DNA of 64,000 nt from Oscillospiraceae bacterium (GTDB taxonomy: Bacteria; Bacillota; Clostridia; Oscillospirales; Ruminococcaceae), in assembly GCA_900770195.1 (NCBI GenBank), contig CAAGJI010000041.1:62001-126000 (forward strand), given 5' to 3'. Within the stretch, counting starts at the first letter, position 1; every line of letters starts with the position of its first letter. This document shows, one piece after another, positions 9,254 to 18,260 of the stretch. Made by a program: the position numbers and the translations under genes. A model generated the notes under the pieces. That model was not told the DNA's origin. It searched no databases and worked only from the letters and a program-made list of their open reading frames with translations.

Positions 9254-10366
9254 ATGAAAAAAATAATTATATATGCATCTGTTCTGGCACTTATGCTTTG
9301 CGGTTGTCAGATTGATAAAAATTCAGATAAAACAAAAGATGAAGCTACCGAATCAGTTTCAGAAACATCCCAGACAGATGAAGAACTTGCTCCGCAAATT
9401 TATGAGGGCGATGAAGAAAATCCATCAACACTTGATATATTTGCAATGGATACTTATATGAATGTAAAAGCATATGGTGAAAATTCATATGATGCTTTAA
9501 TACTTTCATCAGATGAAATACAAAAACTTGAAGATATTTTTTCTGTAACAAATAAAGATAGTGAAATATCAAAAATAAATAACTCGGCAGGAAATTTTTG
9601 CGAAGTTTCAAAAGATACTTCAAGCATAATAAAAACAGCACTTAATTATTGCAAAAAAACAGATGGTGCTCTTGATATTTCAATTTATCCTGTACTAAGA
9701 GAATGGGGTTTCACAACAGGTGAATACAAAGTACCTGATGACGAAATAATTAAAAATCTTTTGAAAAATACAGGCTATGAAAAAATTGAAACAGATGAAA
9801 ACAAAATTAAAATTCCCGAAAATTATGAGATAGATTTAGGTTCAGTTGCAAAGGGTTACACAAGCGACAAAGTCTCGGAAATTCTTTCAGAAAACGGCGT
9901 TGAATCGGCACTTTTAAACCTTGGAGGAAATGTGCAGGCTGTCGGAAGCAAACCCGATGGTTCAGATTGGAAGGTTGCAGTTGTAAACCCGTTTGATGAA
10001 TCAGAAAATTTATGCTCAATAAAAATAAATAATAAAGCCGTCATAACTTCAGGTAATTACGAACGCTATTTCACAGATGACAACGGCAATAAATACTGGC
10101 ACATAATAGACCCCAAAACAGGTTCACCTGCAAGAAGCGGAATTGTTTCGGCTACCATTGTAGGAGAAAAAGGTGTTATTTGTGATGCACTTTCAACTTC
10201 CCTTTTCGTTCTTGGAACTGAAAAAGCTATTGACTACTGGAATGAAAACGGAACTGATTTTGAAATAATTCTTGTTACTGATGATAAAGAAATATATGTC
10301 AGTGAAGGGTTGACAGATTCATTTGAAAATCTTTCAGATATGAAGGTGAATGTTGTTGAAAGATAA
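9254..10366 (+). CDS. apbE: FAD:protein FMN transferase, lipoprotein (ApbE family)
   Basis: About 370 residues from the ATG at 9254; an in-frame upstream ATG at 9227 would hide the signal peptide. The lipoprotein signal LALMLCGC places it on the outer face of the membrane. ApbE transfers FMN from FAD to a Thr or Ser in the D-x-x-S-G-A-T motif of target proteins, with magnesium. Family motifs are visible: an AMDTYMNVKAYG start, DLGSVAKGY, LLNLGGNVQAVG, TSGNYERYF and IDPKTGSPA...CDALST. Its targets are evident in this window: FMN-binding domains encoded at 12161-14310 and possibly the Tp47-like protein just upstream. The next gene overlaps its 3' end by 17 bp. Confidence 0.93.
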   Translation: MKKIIIYASVLALMLCGCQIDKNSDKTKDEATESVSETSQTDEELAPQIYEGDEENPSTLDIFAMDTYMNVKAYGENSYDALILSSDEIQKLEDIFSVTNKDSEISKINNSAGNFCEVSKDTSSIIKTALNYCKKTDGALDISIYPVLREWGFTTGEYKVPDDEIIKNLLKNTGYEKIETDENKIKIPENYEIDLGSVAKGYTSDKVSEILSENGVESALLNLGGNVQAVGSKPDGSDWKVAVVNPFDESENLCSIKINNKAVITSGNYERYFTDDNGNKYWHIIDPKTGSPARSGIVSATIVGEKGVICDALSTSLFVLGTEKAIDYWNENGTDFEIILVTDDKEIYVSEGLTDSFENLSDMKVNVVER

Positions 10367-10733
10367 AAAAAATATAATCATTTTACTTTCCATAATTGCT
10401 GTTATAGTAATCGGCTCGGTTATCGGAATATTTTATGTTTCAAGACCATCTGAATCAAATACTGTTGAAATTGTAAGCAATGGAAAAGTCATAAGAACAT
10501 TAAATCTTTCAACTGAAAAAAATAATTCTTTTGAAGTTGAAAACAACGGAAAAATCAATGTCATTGAGATAAAAAACGGCAGAATAAGAGTTAAATCAGC
10601 AGACTGTCCCGACAAAGTCTGTGTTGATTCGGGATGGCTTAAATCCTCTGATTTACCTATAGTTTGCCTGCCTAATAAACTTATAATAAGATTTACTGAA
10701 AACAGCGATGACATAGATTCTGTTTCAAAATAG
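10350..10733 (+). CDS. NusG domain II-containing protein
   Basis: A 127-residue protein with an N-terminal membrane helix and an extracytoplasmic beta domain ending in the characteristic CPDKVCVDSGW...CLPNKLII pattern of the NusG domain II family. This is not the transcription factor NusG. Such small proteins recur beside ApbE, Gx transporter and FMN-binding genes, and are thought to belong to flavin-based electron-transfer loci. The ATG at 10350 is preceded by GAAGGTGA inside apbE, which suggests translational coupling. Exact role unknown. Confidence 0.85.
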   Translation: MLLKDKKNIIILLSIIAVIVIGSVIGIFYVSRPSESNTVEIVSNGKVIRTLNLSTEKNNSFEVENNGKINVIEIKNGRIRVKSADCPDKVCVDSGWLKSSDLPIVCLPNKLIIRFTENSDDIDSVSK

Positions 10734-10741
10734 GAGAGAAA

Positions 10742-11233
10742 ATGAGTGTAAAAAAAATATCACGTCTTGGACTTTTAACAGCGATTGCCCTTATACTTTT
10801 CATTGTTGAACTTAGAATACCGAACCTTGTTCCTATTCCCGGTGTTAAACTTGGACTTGCAAATATTGTGACAATTTTTGCTTTATACAGATATAAACCC
10901 TCGGAAACAGCACTTATTCTCATAGCAAGAATATTGCTTGGATCGATATTTTCGGGGAATATGTCATCAATGATTTACAGTATTTCAGGAGCGATTTTAT
11001 GCTTTGCAGGAATGATTTTTCTTTGCAAAATAGTTCCAGAAAAATATATGTGGATAGCGAGTATATTAGGTGCGGTTCTTCATAATATAGGGCAGACAAT
11101 TGCAGCTGTTATACTTATGGGAACTTTTTCAGTTATTGCATATCTTCCGTTTTTAATGCTTTCAGGCTGTATTGCAGGACTTTTTACGGGACTTTGTGCA
11201 TCTTTTCTGACATCAAGATTAAAAATAAAATAA
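10742..11233 (+). CDS. Gx transporter family / heptaprenyl diphosphate synthase component I-like membrane protein
   Basis: A 163-residue polytopic membrane protein, 8 bp after the NusG-II gene. The sequence RIPNLVPIPGVKLGLANIVTIFAL is diagnostic of the Gx transporter (HepS1-like) family, which is related to ECF-type S components. In electron-transfer loci it accompanies quinone synthesis or flavin handling genes. No polyprenyl synthase gene follows here, so the substrate is unknown. A bidirectional terminator separates it from the converging iron-sulfur gene. Confidence 0.8.
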   Translation: MSVKKISRLGLLTAIALILFIVELRIPNLVPIPGVKLGLANIVTIFALYRYKPSETALILIARILLGSIFSGNMSSMIYSISGAILCFAGMIFLCKIVPEKYMWIASILGAVLHNIGQTIAAVILMGTFSVIAYLPFLMLSGCIAGLFTGLCASFLTSRLKIK

Positions 11234-11242
11234 ATACAAAAT

Positions 11243-11275
11243 AAAGGCACATTATCAGATTGGTAATGTGCCTTT
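11243..11275. terminator. Bidirectional terminator between converging operons
   Basis: Stem AAAGGCACATTA/TAATGTGCCTTT with a 9-nt loop, located between two convergent stop codons. Confidence 0.88.
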
Positions 11276-11285
11276 CTATAATCAT

Positions 11286-12164
11286 TTATACATTTGCAAG
11301 TATCATAACGCCGATAAGAAGAACCGCCCTGATAATTGTAAACCATATTTCATTGCCTCTGAAACCGCCTGTGCAGCCTCTGCAACTCTTTTTAGGACAG
11401 ATGTCAATGCATTTACCACATTGGAAACAATCGCCATTTTGTTCCCACGTGCCTTCGTAGGGAAGTTCAAGGTCTGACGGACATACTTTCTGACAGGCTT
11501 TGCAGCCTTTAATACATTTATCTTTATTTCTTCTGATTTTAAAGAACGGCAGAACAGGAAGAAGTGAAAATACTGCTCCCATAGGACAAAGAAAACGGCA
11601 GAAAAATCTGTCTGCAAATACCATTCCAACCATTATTGCAAGTAAAATAATTACTCCGAGTATGTATTTTCCAAAATGAATATTTCCTGAAGTTATCATT
11701 GAAAAAACGTCCCACGGACTCCAGCCGGAAATATTTCCGTAAACTCCAAGAAAACAAAGCAGAACAATAACAAACAAAACAATATATTTTATAAAAGAAA
11801 GATATTTAGATATTTTCGGATTAATTGAAACCGCTTTTTTCTTTCTTTTTTTGCATATAAAAATATAAATTTCTCTTATAAAATCTCCAAGTGTTCCAAA
11901 CGGACAAGCATACCCGCAAAAAAATCTTCCGAAAATTATTGTATATACACACAGCGAAATAAACACCGTAATAAATGCACTTAGTTCAACCGCCTGCCTG
12001 AGTCCAAACTGCGTAAAAATATATTTTATTCCTGAAAAGGCGGAAGTAAATGCCGACGGAAAGAAAATAAAAAATATTATCTGACATATCCATCTTAATG
12101 TTCTGTTTAAAGTTTTTCTATTTTTAGGATTTTTCGCATTCGTTAGTATATCTTTTACAGTCAT
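11286..12164 (-). CDS. Membrane 4Fe-4S electron-transfer protein (NapH/NosR-like)
   Basis: A 292-residue protein with about five membrane helices. It has the CxxxCP motifs of the NapH/NosR/RdxA group (YACPFGTLGD and RFLCPMGAV), followed by a ferredoxin-like module with two 4Fe-4S motifs (CIKGCKACQKVCP and CFQCGKCIDICP). A final extra CRGC and one terminal helix complete it. Such proteins pass electrons from the membrane quinone or NADH side to extracytoplasmic flavoproteins. The start codon overlaps the stop of the one-domain FMN gene (ATGA), so they are translationally coupled and probably work as one chain. Confidence 0.88.
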   Translation of the reverse strand: MTVKDILTNAKNPKNRKTLNRTLRWICQIIFFIFFPSAFTSAFSGIKYIFTQFGLRQAVELSAFITVFISLCVYTIIFGRFFCGYACPFGTLGDFIREIYIFICKKRKKKAVSINPKISKYLSFIKYIVLFVIVLLCFLGVYGNISGWSPWDVFSMITSGNIHFGKYILGVIILLAIMVGMVFADRFFCRFLCPMGAVFSLLPVLPFFKIRRNKDKCIKGCKACQKVCPSDLELPYEGTWEQNGDCFQCGKCIDICPKKSCRGCTGGFRGNEIWFTIIRAVLLIGVMILANV

Positions 12165-12595
12165 TTATTTTCTGCCTTTCCAAGTGCATCTTTTACCGCA
12201 CCTATTATACCATTTGAACTGAAAGTTGCACCTGAAACTGTGTCTACATCTGTTGACTGTTCATCAATCATTTCATCAATAACATAAATTGCTGAATCAA
12301 AATAAGCGGCATCTTCCTTTTCGTGAGATGTTACATCTATTTTGTTTATTTTTCCGTTTTCAACTGTTACTTCAACCGCAACAGTTCCGCCAAATCCTTT
12401 TGCTTCACCATTGTAAATACCATCTTTGTAATTTGATTCAGCATTTTTTTCACTTTCAATTTCTGCCATTGCCTTGTTATAGCTTTCTTTTTCGATATTT
12501 TCAGCTTCTGTACGTTCATTTACTGTACTGTTATAAACAAATATCAATGAAACACAAGCAACAATTGTACACGTCTGTATCCAAAATTTTTGCAT
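12161..12595 (-). CDS. Membrane-anchored FMN-binding domain protein (one domain)
   Basis: A 144-residue protein with an N-terminal hydrophobic anchor (residues 5-20), a short charged linker and one FMN_bind domain. The attachment motif is DTVSGATFSS near residue 121, where ApbE would link FMN to the Thr. The domain begins with the usual YKDGIYNGEAKGFGG. It lies between the four-domain flavoprotein gene and the membrane Fe-S gene in one operon. Confidence 0.93.
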   Translation of the reverse strand: MQKFWIQTCTIVACVSLIFVYNSTVNERTEAENIEKESYNKAMAEIESEKNAESNYKDGIYNGEAKGFGGTVAVEVTVENGKINKIDVTSHEKEDAAYFDSAIYVIDEMIDEQSTDVDTVSGATFSSNGIIGAVKDALGKAENK

Positions 12596-12612
12596 ATCAA
12601 AAAACTTCCTTT

Positions 12613-14310
12613 TTATTTTTCTATACTTTTTTCAGCTGTTTCCAAAGCATTTTTAACAGCTTTAATTATCGCATCAGAAGAACAGGTTGCTCCTGAAACG
12701 GTGTCTATATCATCTGCTTTTTGTTTATCAAGTATCTGAGATACAACACCTTTTTTTCTTGAAGTTCCATTTGCTGCCCTGTCAACATACCAGTCATTTG
12801 AAGTATCATAATCATCTCCGACACCTGCTATTTCTGATATATTTGTGATAATTCCGTTTTCAAACGTTAATTTTACAGAAAGTTCATATTCTTCAAAATC
12901 CTGTGCTTCATCAGGTGAACAAAGTGCTGAACCTGCAAAAATTCCGTTTATAAGTTTTTCATTTTCTGAAGTTTCTATCGATGGCAAAGCTGTTGCGTCG
13001 GAAATTTTTGTTGTTGTAGTTGTTGTTACTGATGTTGCAATAATAGTTGTTTTTCCCTGTTCTTCAACAGCTTTACTGTAAGATTTTGAAAGTGCATCTG
13101 AAACGGCATCAAGTATACCATATGAACTGTATGTTGCACCTGAAACAGTATCTATATCTGCTGACTGCATTTCAACAATAGTACCACACAATGCAATGGC
13201 TTTTGAAAAATATTCCTTATCATCGGAATTTTTTATTATATCAACACTTTTTATTTTATGTTCTGATATAGTAACTGAAACAGTAACATCACCTTTGTAT
13301 CCCTCTCCTGTTCCTTCAAAAGTTCCGTCCGCATATTTATATTCTGATAAATCAGGATTATTTTCAGGAATTTCTGTTGAACTGCTTCTTGTTCTTTTTG
13401 TCGTTACAACCGTTGATACAGCAGGTAAAGTTATTTCAGGCAGATTTTCTTCATCTGCACCTCCTGCCTTCGACAAAGCATCCCGAACAGCATTTATTAT
13501 TCCTGAAGAACTATATGTTGCACCTGAAACTGCATCAACATTTGTTGACTGTGCATTTATTATTGCATCTATCAAAGATGAAGCATTATTTATAGATGGG
13601 CTGTCGTCATGATGAGATAAAATTTTTATATTAGTAATCTGACCGTTTGAAATTGTTACTTCAACCGTTGTTATACCGCCATAACCTTGTGCTGAACCGG
13701 TGTAAACACCATCTTTATACGAAGATGGTTCATCTATGCTGCTTAAATTTACAGCTTCTGAAACAGGAGATGACTTTTTCGGAGTTTTTGTTTCAATTTT
13801 CTTTTCTGTTCCGCCTGCCTGTGAAAGTGCATCACGAACAGCGTTTATAAGTCCTACCGAACTGTACGTTGCACCTGAAACAGTGTCGACATTTGTGGTC
13901 TGACCTGATATTATATTTTTTAATAATGCCTGTGCTTTTGTTATATAGGGCGTATCATCATTGCTGCTTAAAAGTTTAATTTCAGCTATTTTTCCATCTT
14001 TTATTGTTACCTGAACCTTTAGTTCCCCACCATAACCTGTTCCTGTTCCAATATAAACACCATCTTTGTAAGTTGTATTTTCAGATATGTTTTTTATTGC
14101 AGGAATACTTTCCTCTTTTTTTGCTTTAACCTCTGTTTTTTTACTCGTTTCTTTTTCAGAATCAACTTTTTCCGCTGATATTTTGTCATATTTCGGAACA
14201 GTATATTCAGGGGCGGTATATGTGCAAATTGAAACACCTGCACAAACTGCAACAACAATAGCAGGAACAACTCCTGAATAAGATGTAAATTTCTTTATTT
14301 TTTCTTTCAT
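12613..14310 (-). CDS. Surface multi-flavin protein with four FMN-binding domains
   Basis: About 565 residues. The start at 14310 is preceded by AAGGAG; reading in frame further upstream would cross the operator. One N-terminal membrane anchor and a Glu/Lys-rich linker are followed by four tandem FMN_bind domains separated by Ser/Thr-rich linkers. Attachment motifs are DTVSGATYSS, DAVSGATYSS, DTVSGATYSS and DTVSGATCSS. Domains 1-3 are close copies opening with Y(K/A)DG; domain 4 is diverged, with an insertion. The protein could carry four covalent FMNs and act as a flavin wire from the membrane Fe-S protein to the outside. It is the first gene of the flavoprotein operon and carries the TTAG-N6-CTAA operators. 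Confidence 0.9.
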   Translation of the reverse strand: MKEKIKKFTSYSGVVPAIVVAVCAGVSICTYTAPEYTVPKYDKISAEKVDSEKETSKKTEVKAKKEESIPAIKNISENTTYKDGVYIGTGTGYGGELKVQVTIKDGKIAEIKLLSSNDDTPYITKAQALLKNIISGQTTNVDTVSGATYSSVGLINAVRDALSQAGGTEKKIETKTPKKSSPVSEAVNLSSIDEPSSYKDGVYTGSAQGYGGITTVEVTISNGQITNIKILSHHDDSPSINNASSLIDAIINAQSTNVDAVSGATYSSSGIINAVRDALSKAGGADEENLPEITLPAVSTVVTTKRTRSSSTEIPENNPDLSEYKYADGTFEGTGEGYKGDVTVSVTISEHKIKSVDIIKNSDDKEYFSKAIALCGTIVEMQSADIDTVSGATYSSYGILDAVSDALSKSYSKAVEEQGKTTIIATSVTTTTTTKISDATALPSIETSENEKLINGIFAGSALCSPDEAQDFEEYELSVKLTFENGIITNISEIAGVGDDYDTSNDWYVDRAANGTSRKKGVVSQILDKQKADDIDTVSGATCSSDAIIKAVKNALETAEKSIEK

Positions 14311-14324
14311 TTTTTCTCCTTTTT

Positions 14325-14447
14325 GATTAGCATATGCTAATCTATGCATATTTTTTTAGTTTGACAGAAAAAACAGATAAATATATGCGTTAGCGTAAAC
14401 TAACATAAACATAAAAATATTTTACCACACTTAAAAAAACAAATCAA
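14325..14447 (-). promoter_or_regulatory. Promoter and two operators of the multi-flavin operon
   Basis: Minus strand: -35 TTGATT (14442-14447), 17-bp spacer, -10 TAAAAT (14419-14424), then dyad TTAGTTTACGCTAA (14390-14403), and a perfect 18-bp palindrome GATTAGCATATGCTAATC (14325-14342) just before the ribosome binding site. The layout mirrors that of the Tp47-like gene. Confidence 0.72.
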
Positions 14448-14552
14448 CAAGTCATTTATTGAAATATATTTTTGTATGGTAAAATATTTGTGAATTTTTA
14501 ATTTTAGAATTAGAGAAAATGAGCAAAAGTGGTGATTAGCATAAATAAACTG

Positions 14553-15386
14553 CTATCTATTGTAATCAAAACTTGTACGTTCAGACTTAGCATCAGCTTT
14601 ATTATTTTGATAGTATGTAGCAATATTAATTTCAATTGCTTCAGATAATGCTTCTGTTATTTCACTCCACTCGATTTTTCTCTGCAATTTACAACTGCAA
14701 TAAAACAACAAACTCTCTCTTGCAATGCATCTTTGATTTACACACGACATATATAAGTTAACATCTAAATAATCCTTTTCTTCTTTGTTTTTCAATATTG
14801 ATTTTATTAAATCAGTAAAATCAGGACTTGTTGCTTTTTCTCCTGAAAGAGAATAATTTCCATCAAGTGTTGAAAATCTATTGAAGGTTTTTTTAAATTC
14901 TTCAATACTGCTTGCTATTATAATTTTTCCCGCTATTTTAGTGTATTTTGCAACCAGAATATATTCATCTGTCCACTCGCTTTTTTTAACAGAACATAAT
15001 TCTAAAGTTTCATATGATTCGGGTTTTTGTTCATTTGAATTTTCAAAACATTCCATTAGAATATCTTCAGCAGAAGAATTTTTCTTTTTTAAACAAAGGT
15101 AATATTCACAATCATTCTTTTCACTTAAAAGCAGAACTTCTTTATCAGATACCTGATTCAAAATATAAATTTCGTTATTTATTTTGGCAATTCCTGATGT
15201 AAAATACCAAGAATCACCACTCTTTTTTAAAGAAAAACCGGAAACAATACCATCAGGATAATCTGAATACATATATTGACGTATTTTTTCAGAATAAATA
15301 TTTTGCTTATTTAACGTTTCAGCCCGAAGAACTGTACCATTTTTAAAGTCAATGTTCAATTTTCTGCCGCATTCAATTGTATTCAT
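14553..15386 (-). CDS. Unrecognised protein, last gene of the injection-system/Hsp70 operon
   Basis: A 277-residue soluble protein 11 bp after an Hsp70-like gene, with AGAGGTTG upstream of the start. I do not recognise a family. The N-terminal third (G-T-V-L-R-A-E-T-L-N-K-Q-N, then YPDGIVSGFSL...FTSGIAKINNEIYIL) resembles the opening of phage baseplate or tail-fibre-attachment proteins, in which a beta-rich head follows an A-E-x-L-N motif. A baseplate or TssK-like role is therefore possible but unproven. The C-terminal half is helical and cysteine-bearing. No clear terminator follows in 14448-14552. Confidence 0.55.
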   Translation of the reverse strand: MNTIECGRKLNIDFKNGTVLRAETLNKQNIYSEKIRQYMYSDYPDGIVSGFSLKKSGDSWYFTSGIAKINNEIYILNQVSDKEVLLLSEKNDCEYYLCLKKKNSSAEDILMECFENSNEQKPESYETLELCSVKKSEWTDEYILVAKYTKIAGKIIIASSIEEFKKTFNRFSTLDGNYSLSGEKATSPDFTDLIKSILKNKEEKDYLDVNLYMSCVNQRCIARESLLFYCSCKLQRKIEWSEITEALSEAIEINIATYYQNNKADAKSERTSFDYNR

Positions 15387-15397
15387 ATAATCAACCT

Positions 15398-18247
15398 CTA
15401 TTTATTTCCATCAAAGAAAGTTTGTGAAGCATTTTCAACACATTTTGTTACCGGTTCTGATCTTGAGTATATTGATTCACCATTATTCATTTCTTTTTTT
15501 ATAGTCAACGCAATTAATTCAGAACCAAACTTATTTGGAAAAACTAAAAAATATCTTCCATCTTCTTTGTTTGATAATTCATCAATTACCTGCTGTTTAT
15601 ATTGCTTGTAAGACTGGTCATCTATCATTTGTCCAATTTGTTCTGTATTAATTGTTTTAGCGTTTTCAGCAGAAAGATTAACTGTAATATAATTTATTTC
15701 TTCTCCAAAAATATTTTTAATTTTAAGATTGATATGTTCTGTATTATCAGCAATTGAAATCGGATGAATCTCATCTTTATTTATTATCTGAACTTTATTG
15801 TCATTAAATTCCGTCCATACACTGTAGCTTATTTTTGCAGGATTGTTTTCAATTCTTGGCTTGATATTACCAAACTTTGTGTCATATTCATAATAAACTA
15901 CACCACGAACACAAGATGTTTTAAGTTCTTCTGTGTTTTTATCATCTGTAACCGCTTTTTTCCTTACAACTTTTCTAAGCTTTTTGCCTGCAATAAATTC
16001 TTTCATAAGTTCATTAAACAATCTGATTTTACAAGATTGTCCGGAAAATCTGTAAAATTCATAATCGGTATTTTGGTCATCGTGAAAAATTCGGCTAAGA
16101 AGATTATAAATATCTCCTCTGATTAAATCATTAACTTCCTGTGCTGTAATCGTTATTTTTGGCTGAACATCTTTTTCCACAAGCGTTTTTTCATCTGAAC
16201 AAATATAAATAGAAAAATCCATAGAATGTTCATTTAAAATATTTTCGTAGTTTTCACCTACAGCTTTATCAGAAGAATCAGTAAAACCGATAAATGTTAA
16301 ACGGTCTTTTTTATAAAATTCAGTTTTAATAATTTCAGCAAGATTCCAAAGGTAATAAAAATTTCTTTTGATTAAATTCTTTTTCTTTGCATATTTCGTA
16401 AGTTCGTTATCATCTTCAAATTTTGTCGGAATAAGTTTTTCAGCTTCTGCATATTCTTCTTCAAGCTTTTTATATACAGTTTTATATCCATTACCACACT
16501 TATCATTATTTTGACTGGCTTTATAATCTTCATCAATGTAACCCAACACTTCTTCCGGTAACGGAAGAAGATCTCTTACTGAAGTTGTATATTCATCACG
16601 ACCTGCGTCTATCTCATCCAAATAGAAATTTGCAAGTTTTATTTTAACAAGCTGCATAATTCTGTATGTAATATTATTTCCGCCAAAATTAGATTCACCG
16701 TCCACAAATTCAGTTCTTATAACAAGATTTTCAATATCATTATTTTTTTCTCTGCTGATTCTGCATGAAGCAACATCTGTTGTTCCTCCACCACAGTCAA
16801 TAACCATCATATTAGCATCTTTAAAGTGATTTTCTTTATCACGGATATTGTTTCTTATAGTCTCATAAATAACAGCTGTACCTTCATCTAAAAAATTGCC
16901 ATCAACAACTTCAAATCTGCCTTTAAACATTTTTTTAAACTGATTTAAAAATTTTGTCTTTAATTTTACAGGTGAAGTAAAGTGAATTCTTTTAAATTTA
17001 CATTTTGAATAAATCTCAGTTTTTTCAATTATATGCAAAAGATATGCTTTAACAAGTTCAAAATATTTGATTTCAGATTCATTTCCATCTTCGTCGGTTA
17101 TATTTACACTTTTATCAGAATCAATTCCAAACCATCTTTTTATTTCAAAGAAAATTGAAGCGTCAGGTATATAATCATGTTCAATTAATGCTTTCTTTGC
17201 ATCATAACCAAAAAGATAAGTGTTCTTTGATGAATCTTTTTCGCAATGTTTTACATAGATAAGTGTCGGAATAATATCTGACTGAACATATTTACCATCA
17301 TCAAGAGAGTTTTCAAATTTTACATTTACAAATCTTTTTGAATCATCAGCATCATTTACAAAATAACCTGCTGTAGTATTTGATGTACCAAAATCAATGC
17401 ATAAAGGTGACTCTGATTCAGGTCTTTCTCTTTCAGTAATTTTAATTGAAACATATTTTATCTGAGAAATAATGCTGTCATCTAAAGTATAATTGCCGCT
17501 TTTTAAAACTGTTTCAACTGACTTAGGGAAAAGCAATACTTTAAACTGTACATTATTTCCCCATGATTCATTTAAAATTGCATCTGTACCGATAATAATT
17601 CTGTATTCATTGCCACACTTTTTAAGTTTACCTGCTGCCATCACTTTGTTTTCTTTGCTGACAACGGCTGTAAGTAAGTCTGAATATATATCACCATTAA
17701 AATCAATAAGCCCGATTTCGTCTTCAGCTGTAACAGCTTCACCCACAAAATGAATGTTATCTCCGGTACAATCAACGTTCTTATCCTCTTCAAAAACAGG
17801 ATTTTTTGAAAGCACAAAACCAATTTCATTCATCAGTTTTGAATAATCAATATTCAATTTTTCTTTTTCAGAAGGTGTTTTTTCAACTGCCTTTACAGTT
17901 TCTGTAGCTTTTGTTTCAGGTATTTTTGACTGAACAGCTTCATTTTTTTCAGGTTCTTTTGGTTTTGCAGTTTTTTTCACTTCAGCAACATCATTTTCAA
18001 GCAAGAAATTACTTATTCTTTTGATGGCATTCGGTTTTGCCTGTAATCGTTCCTTTTTGTTAAAAAATAAAACATTCGTTCCAAATTTTTCATTCAGACA
18101 ATCCCCAATTGCTTTCAGGTCATCTCCGCTGACACTGTTCTCATTAATCCATTTTACAAATTCGTTTACGTCTTTAAATGATTCTTCAGAATCACCTCCA
18201 ATTGCTCCCATAATTTCAGAATAATCTTCTTTAGTTAAATCACGCAT
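15398..18247 (-). CDS. Large Hsp70/actin-fold ATPase-like protein with N-terminal extension
   Basis: About 949 residues. The start at 18247 has AAGGAGG at good spacing; an in-frame ATG 48 bp upstream lies inside the previous gene. The first roughly 280 residues hold a small helical domain, a Lys/Glu/Pro linker and an unrecognised beta-rich domain. The actin-like ATPase follows: phosphate-1 loop CIDFGTSNTT near residue 285 and phosphate-2 loop VIDCGGGTTDVA near residue 490. The C-terminal region is helical and then beta-rich. It is not a canonical DnaK and has no standard substrate-binding domain. It is the fifth Hsp70-type gene in the operon, directly after the Hsp70-VWA fusion. Client unknown. 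Confidence 0.78.
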   Translation of the reverse strand: MRDLTKEDYSEIMGAIGGDSEESFKDVNEFVKWINENSVSGDDLKAIGDCLNEKFGTNVLFFNKKERLQAKPNAIKRISNFLLENDVAEVKKTAKPKEPEKNEAVQSKIPETKATETVKAVEKTPSEKEKLNIDYSKLMNEIGFVLSKNPVFEEDKNVDCTGDNIHFVGEAVTAEDEIGLIDFNGDIYSDLLTAVVSKENKVMAAGKLKKCGNEYRIIIGTDAILNESWGNNVQFKVLLFPKSVETVLKSGNYTLDDSIISQIKYVSIKITERERPESESPLCIDFGTSNTTAGYFVNDADDSKRFVNVKFENSLDDGKYVQSDIIPTLIYVKHCEKDSSKNTYLFGYDAKKALIEHDYIPDASIFFEIKRWFGIDSDKSVNITDEDGNESEIKYFELVKAYLLHIIEKTEIYSKCKFKRIHFTSPVKLKTKFLNQFKKMFKGRFEVVDGNFLDEGTAVIYETIRNNIRDKENHFKDANMMVIDCGGGTTDVASCRISREKNNDIENLVIRTEFVDGESNFGGNNITYRIMQLVKIKLANFYLDEIDAGRDEYTTSVRDLLPLPEEVLGYIDEDYKASQNNDKCGNGYKTVYKKLEEEYAEAEKLIPTKFEDDNELTKYAKKKNLIKRNFYYLWNLAEIIKTEFYKKDRLTFIGFTDSSDKAVGENYENILNEHSMDFSIYICSDEKTLVEKDVQPKITITAQEVNDLIRGDIYNLLSRIFHDDQNTDYEFYRFSGQSCKIRLFNELMKEFIAGKKLRKVVRKKAVTDDKNTEELKTSCVRGVVYYEYDTKFGNIKPRIENNPAKISYSVWTEFNDNKVQIINKDEIHPISIADNTEHINLKIKNIFGEEINYITVNLSAENAKTINTEQIGQMIDDQSYKQYKQQVIDELSNKEDGRYFLVFPNKFGSELIALTIKKEMNNGESIYSRSEPVTKCVENASQTFFDGNK

Positions 18248-18260
18248 TATATTTTCCTCC

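Noticed and set aside
12845..13850. Several plus-strand frames opposite the multi-flavin gene
   Set aside because: They are antisense shadows of the repeated FMN domains, without ribosome binding sites or sensible composition.
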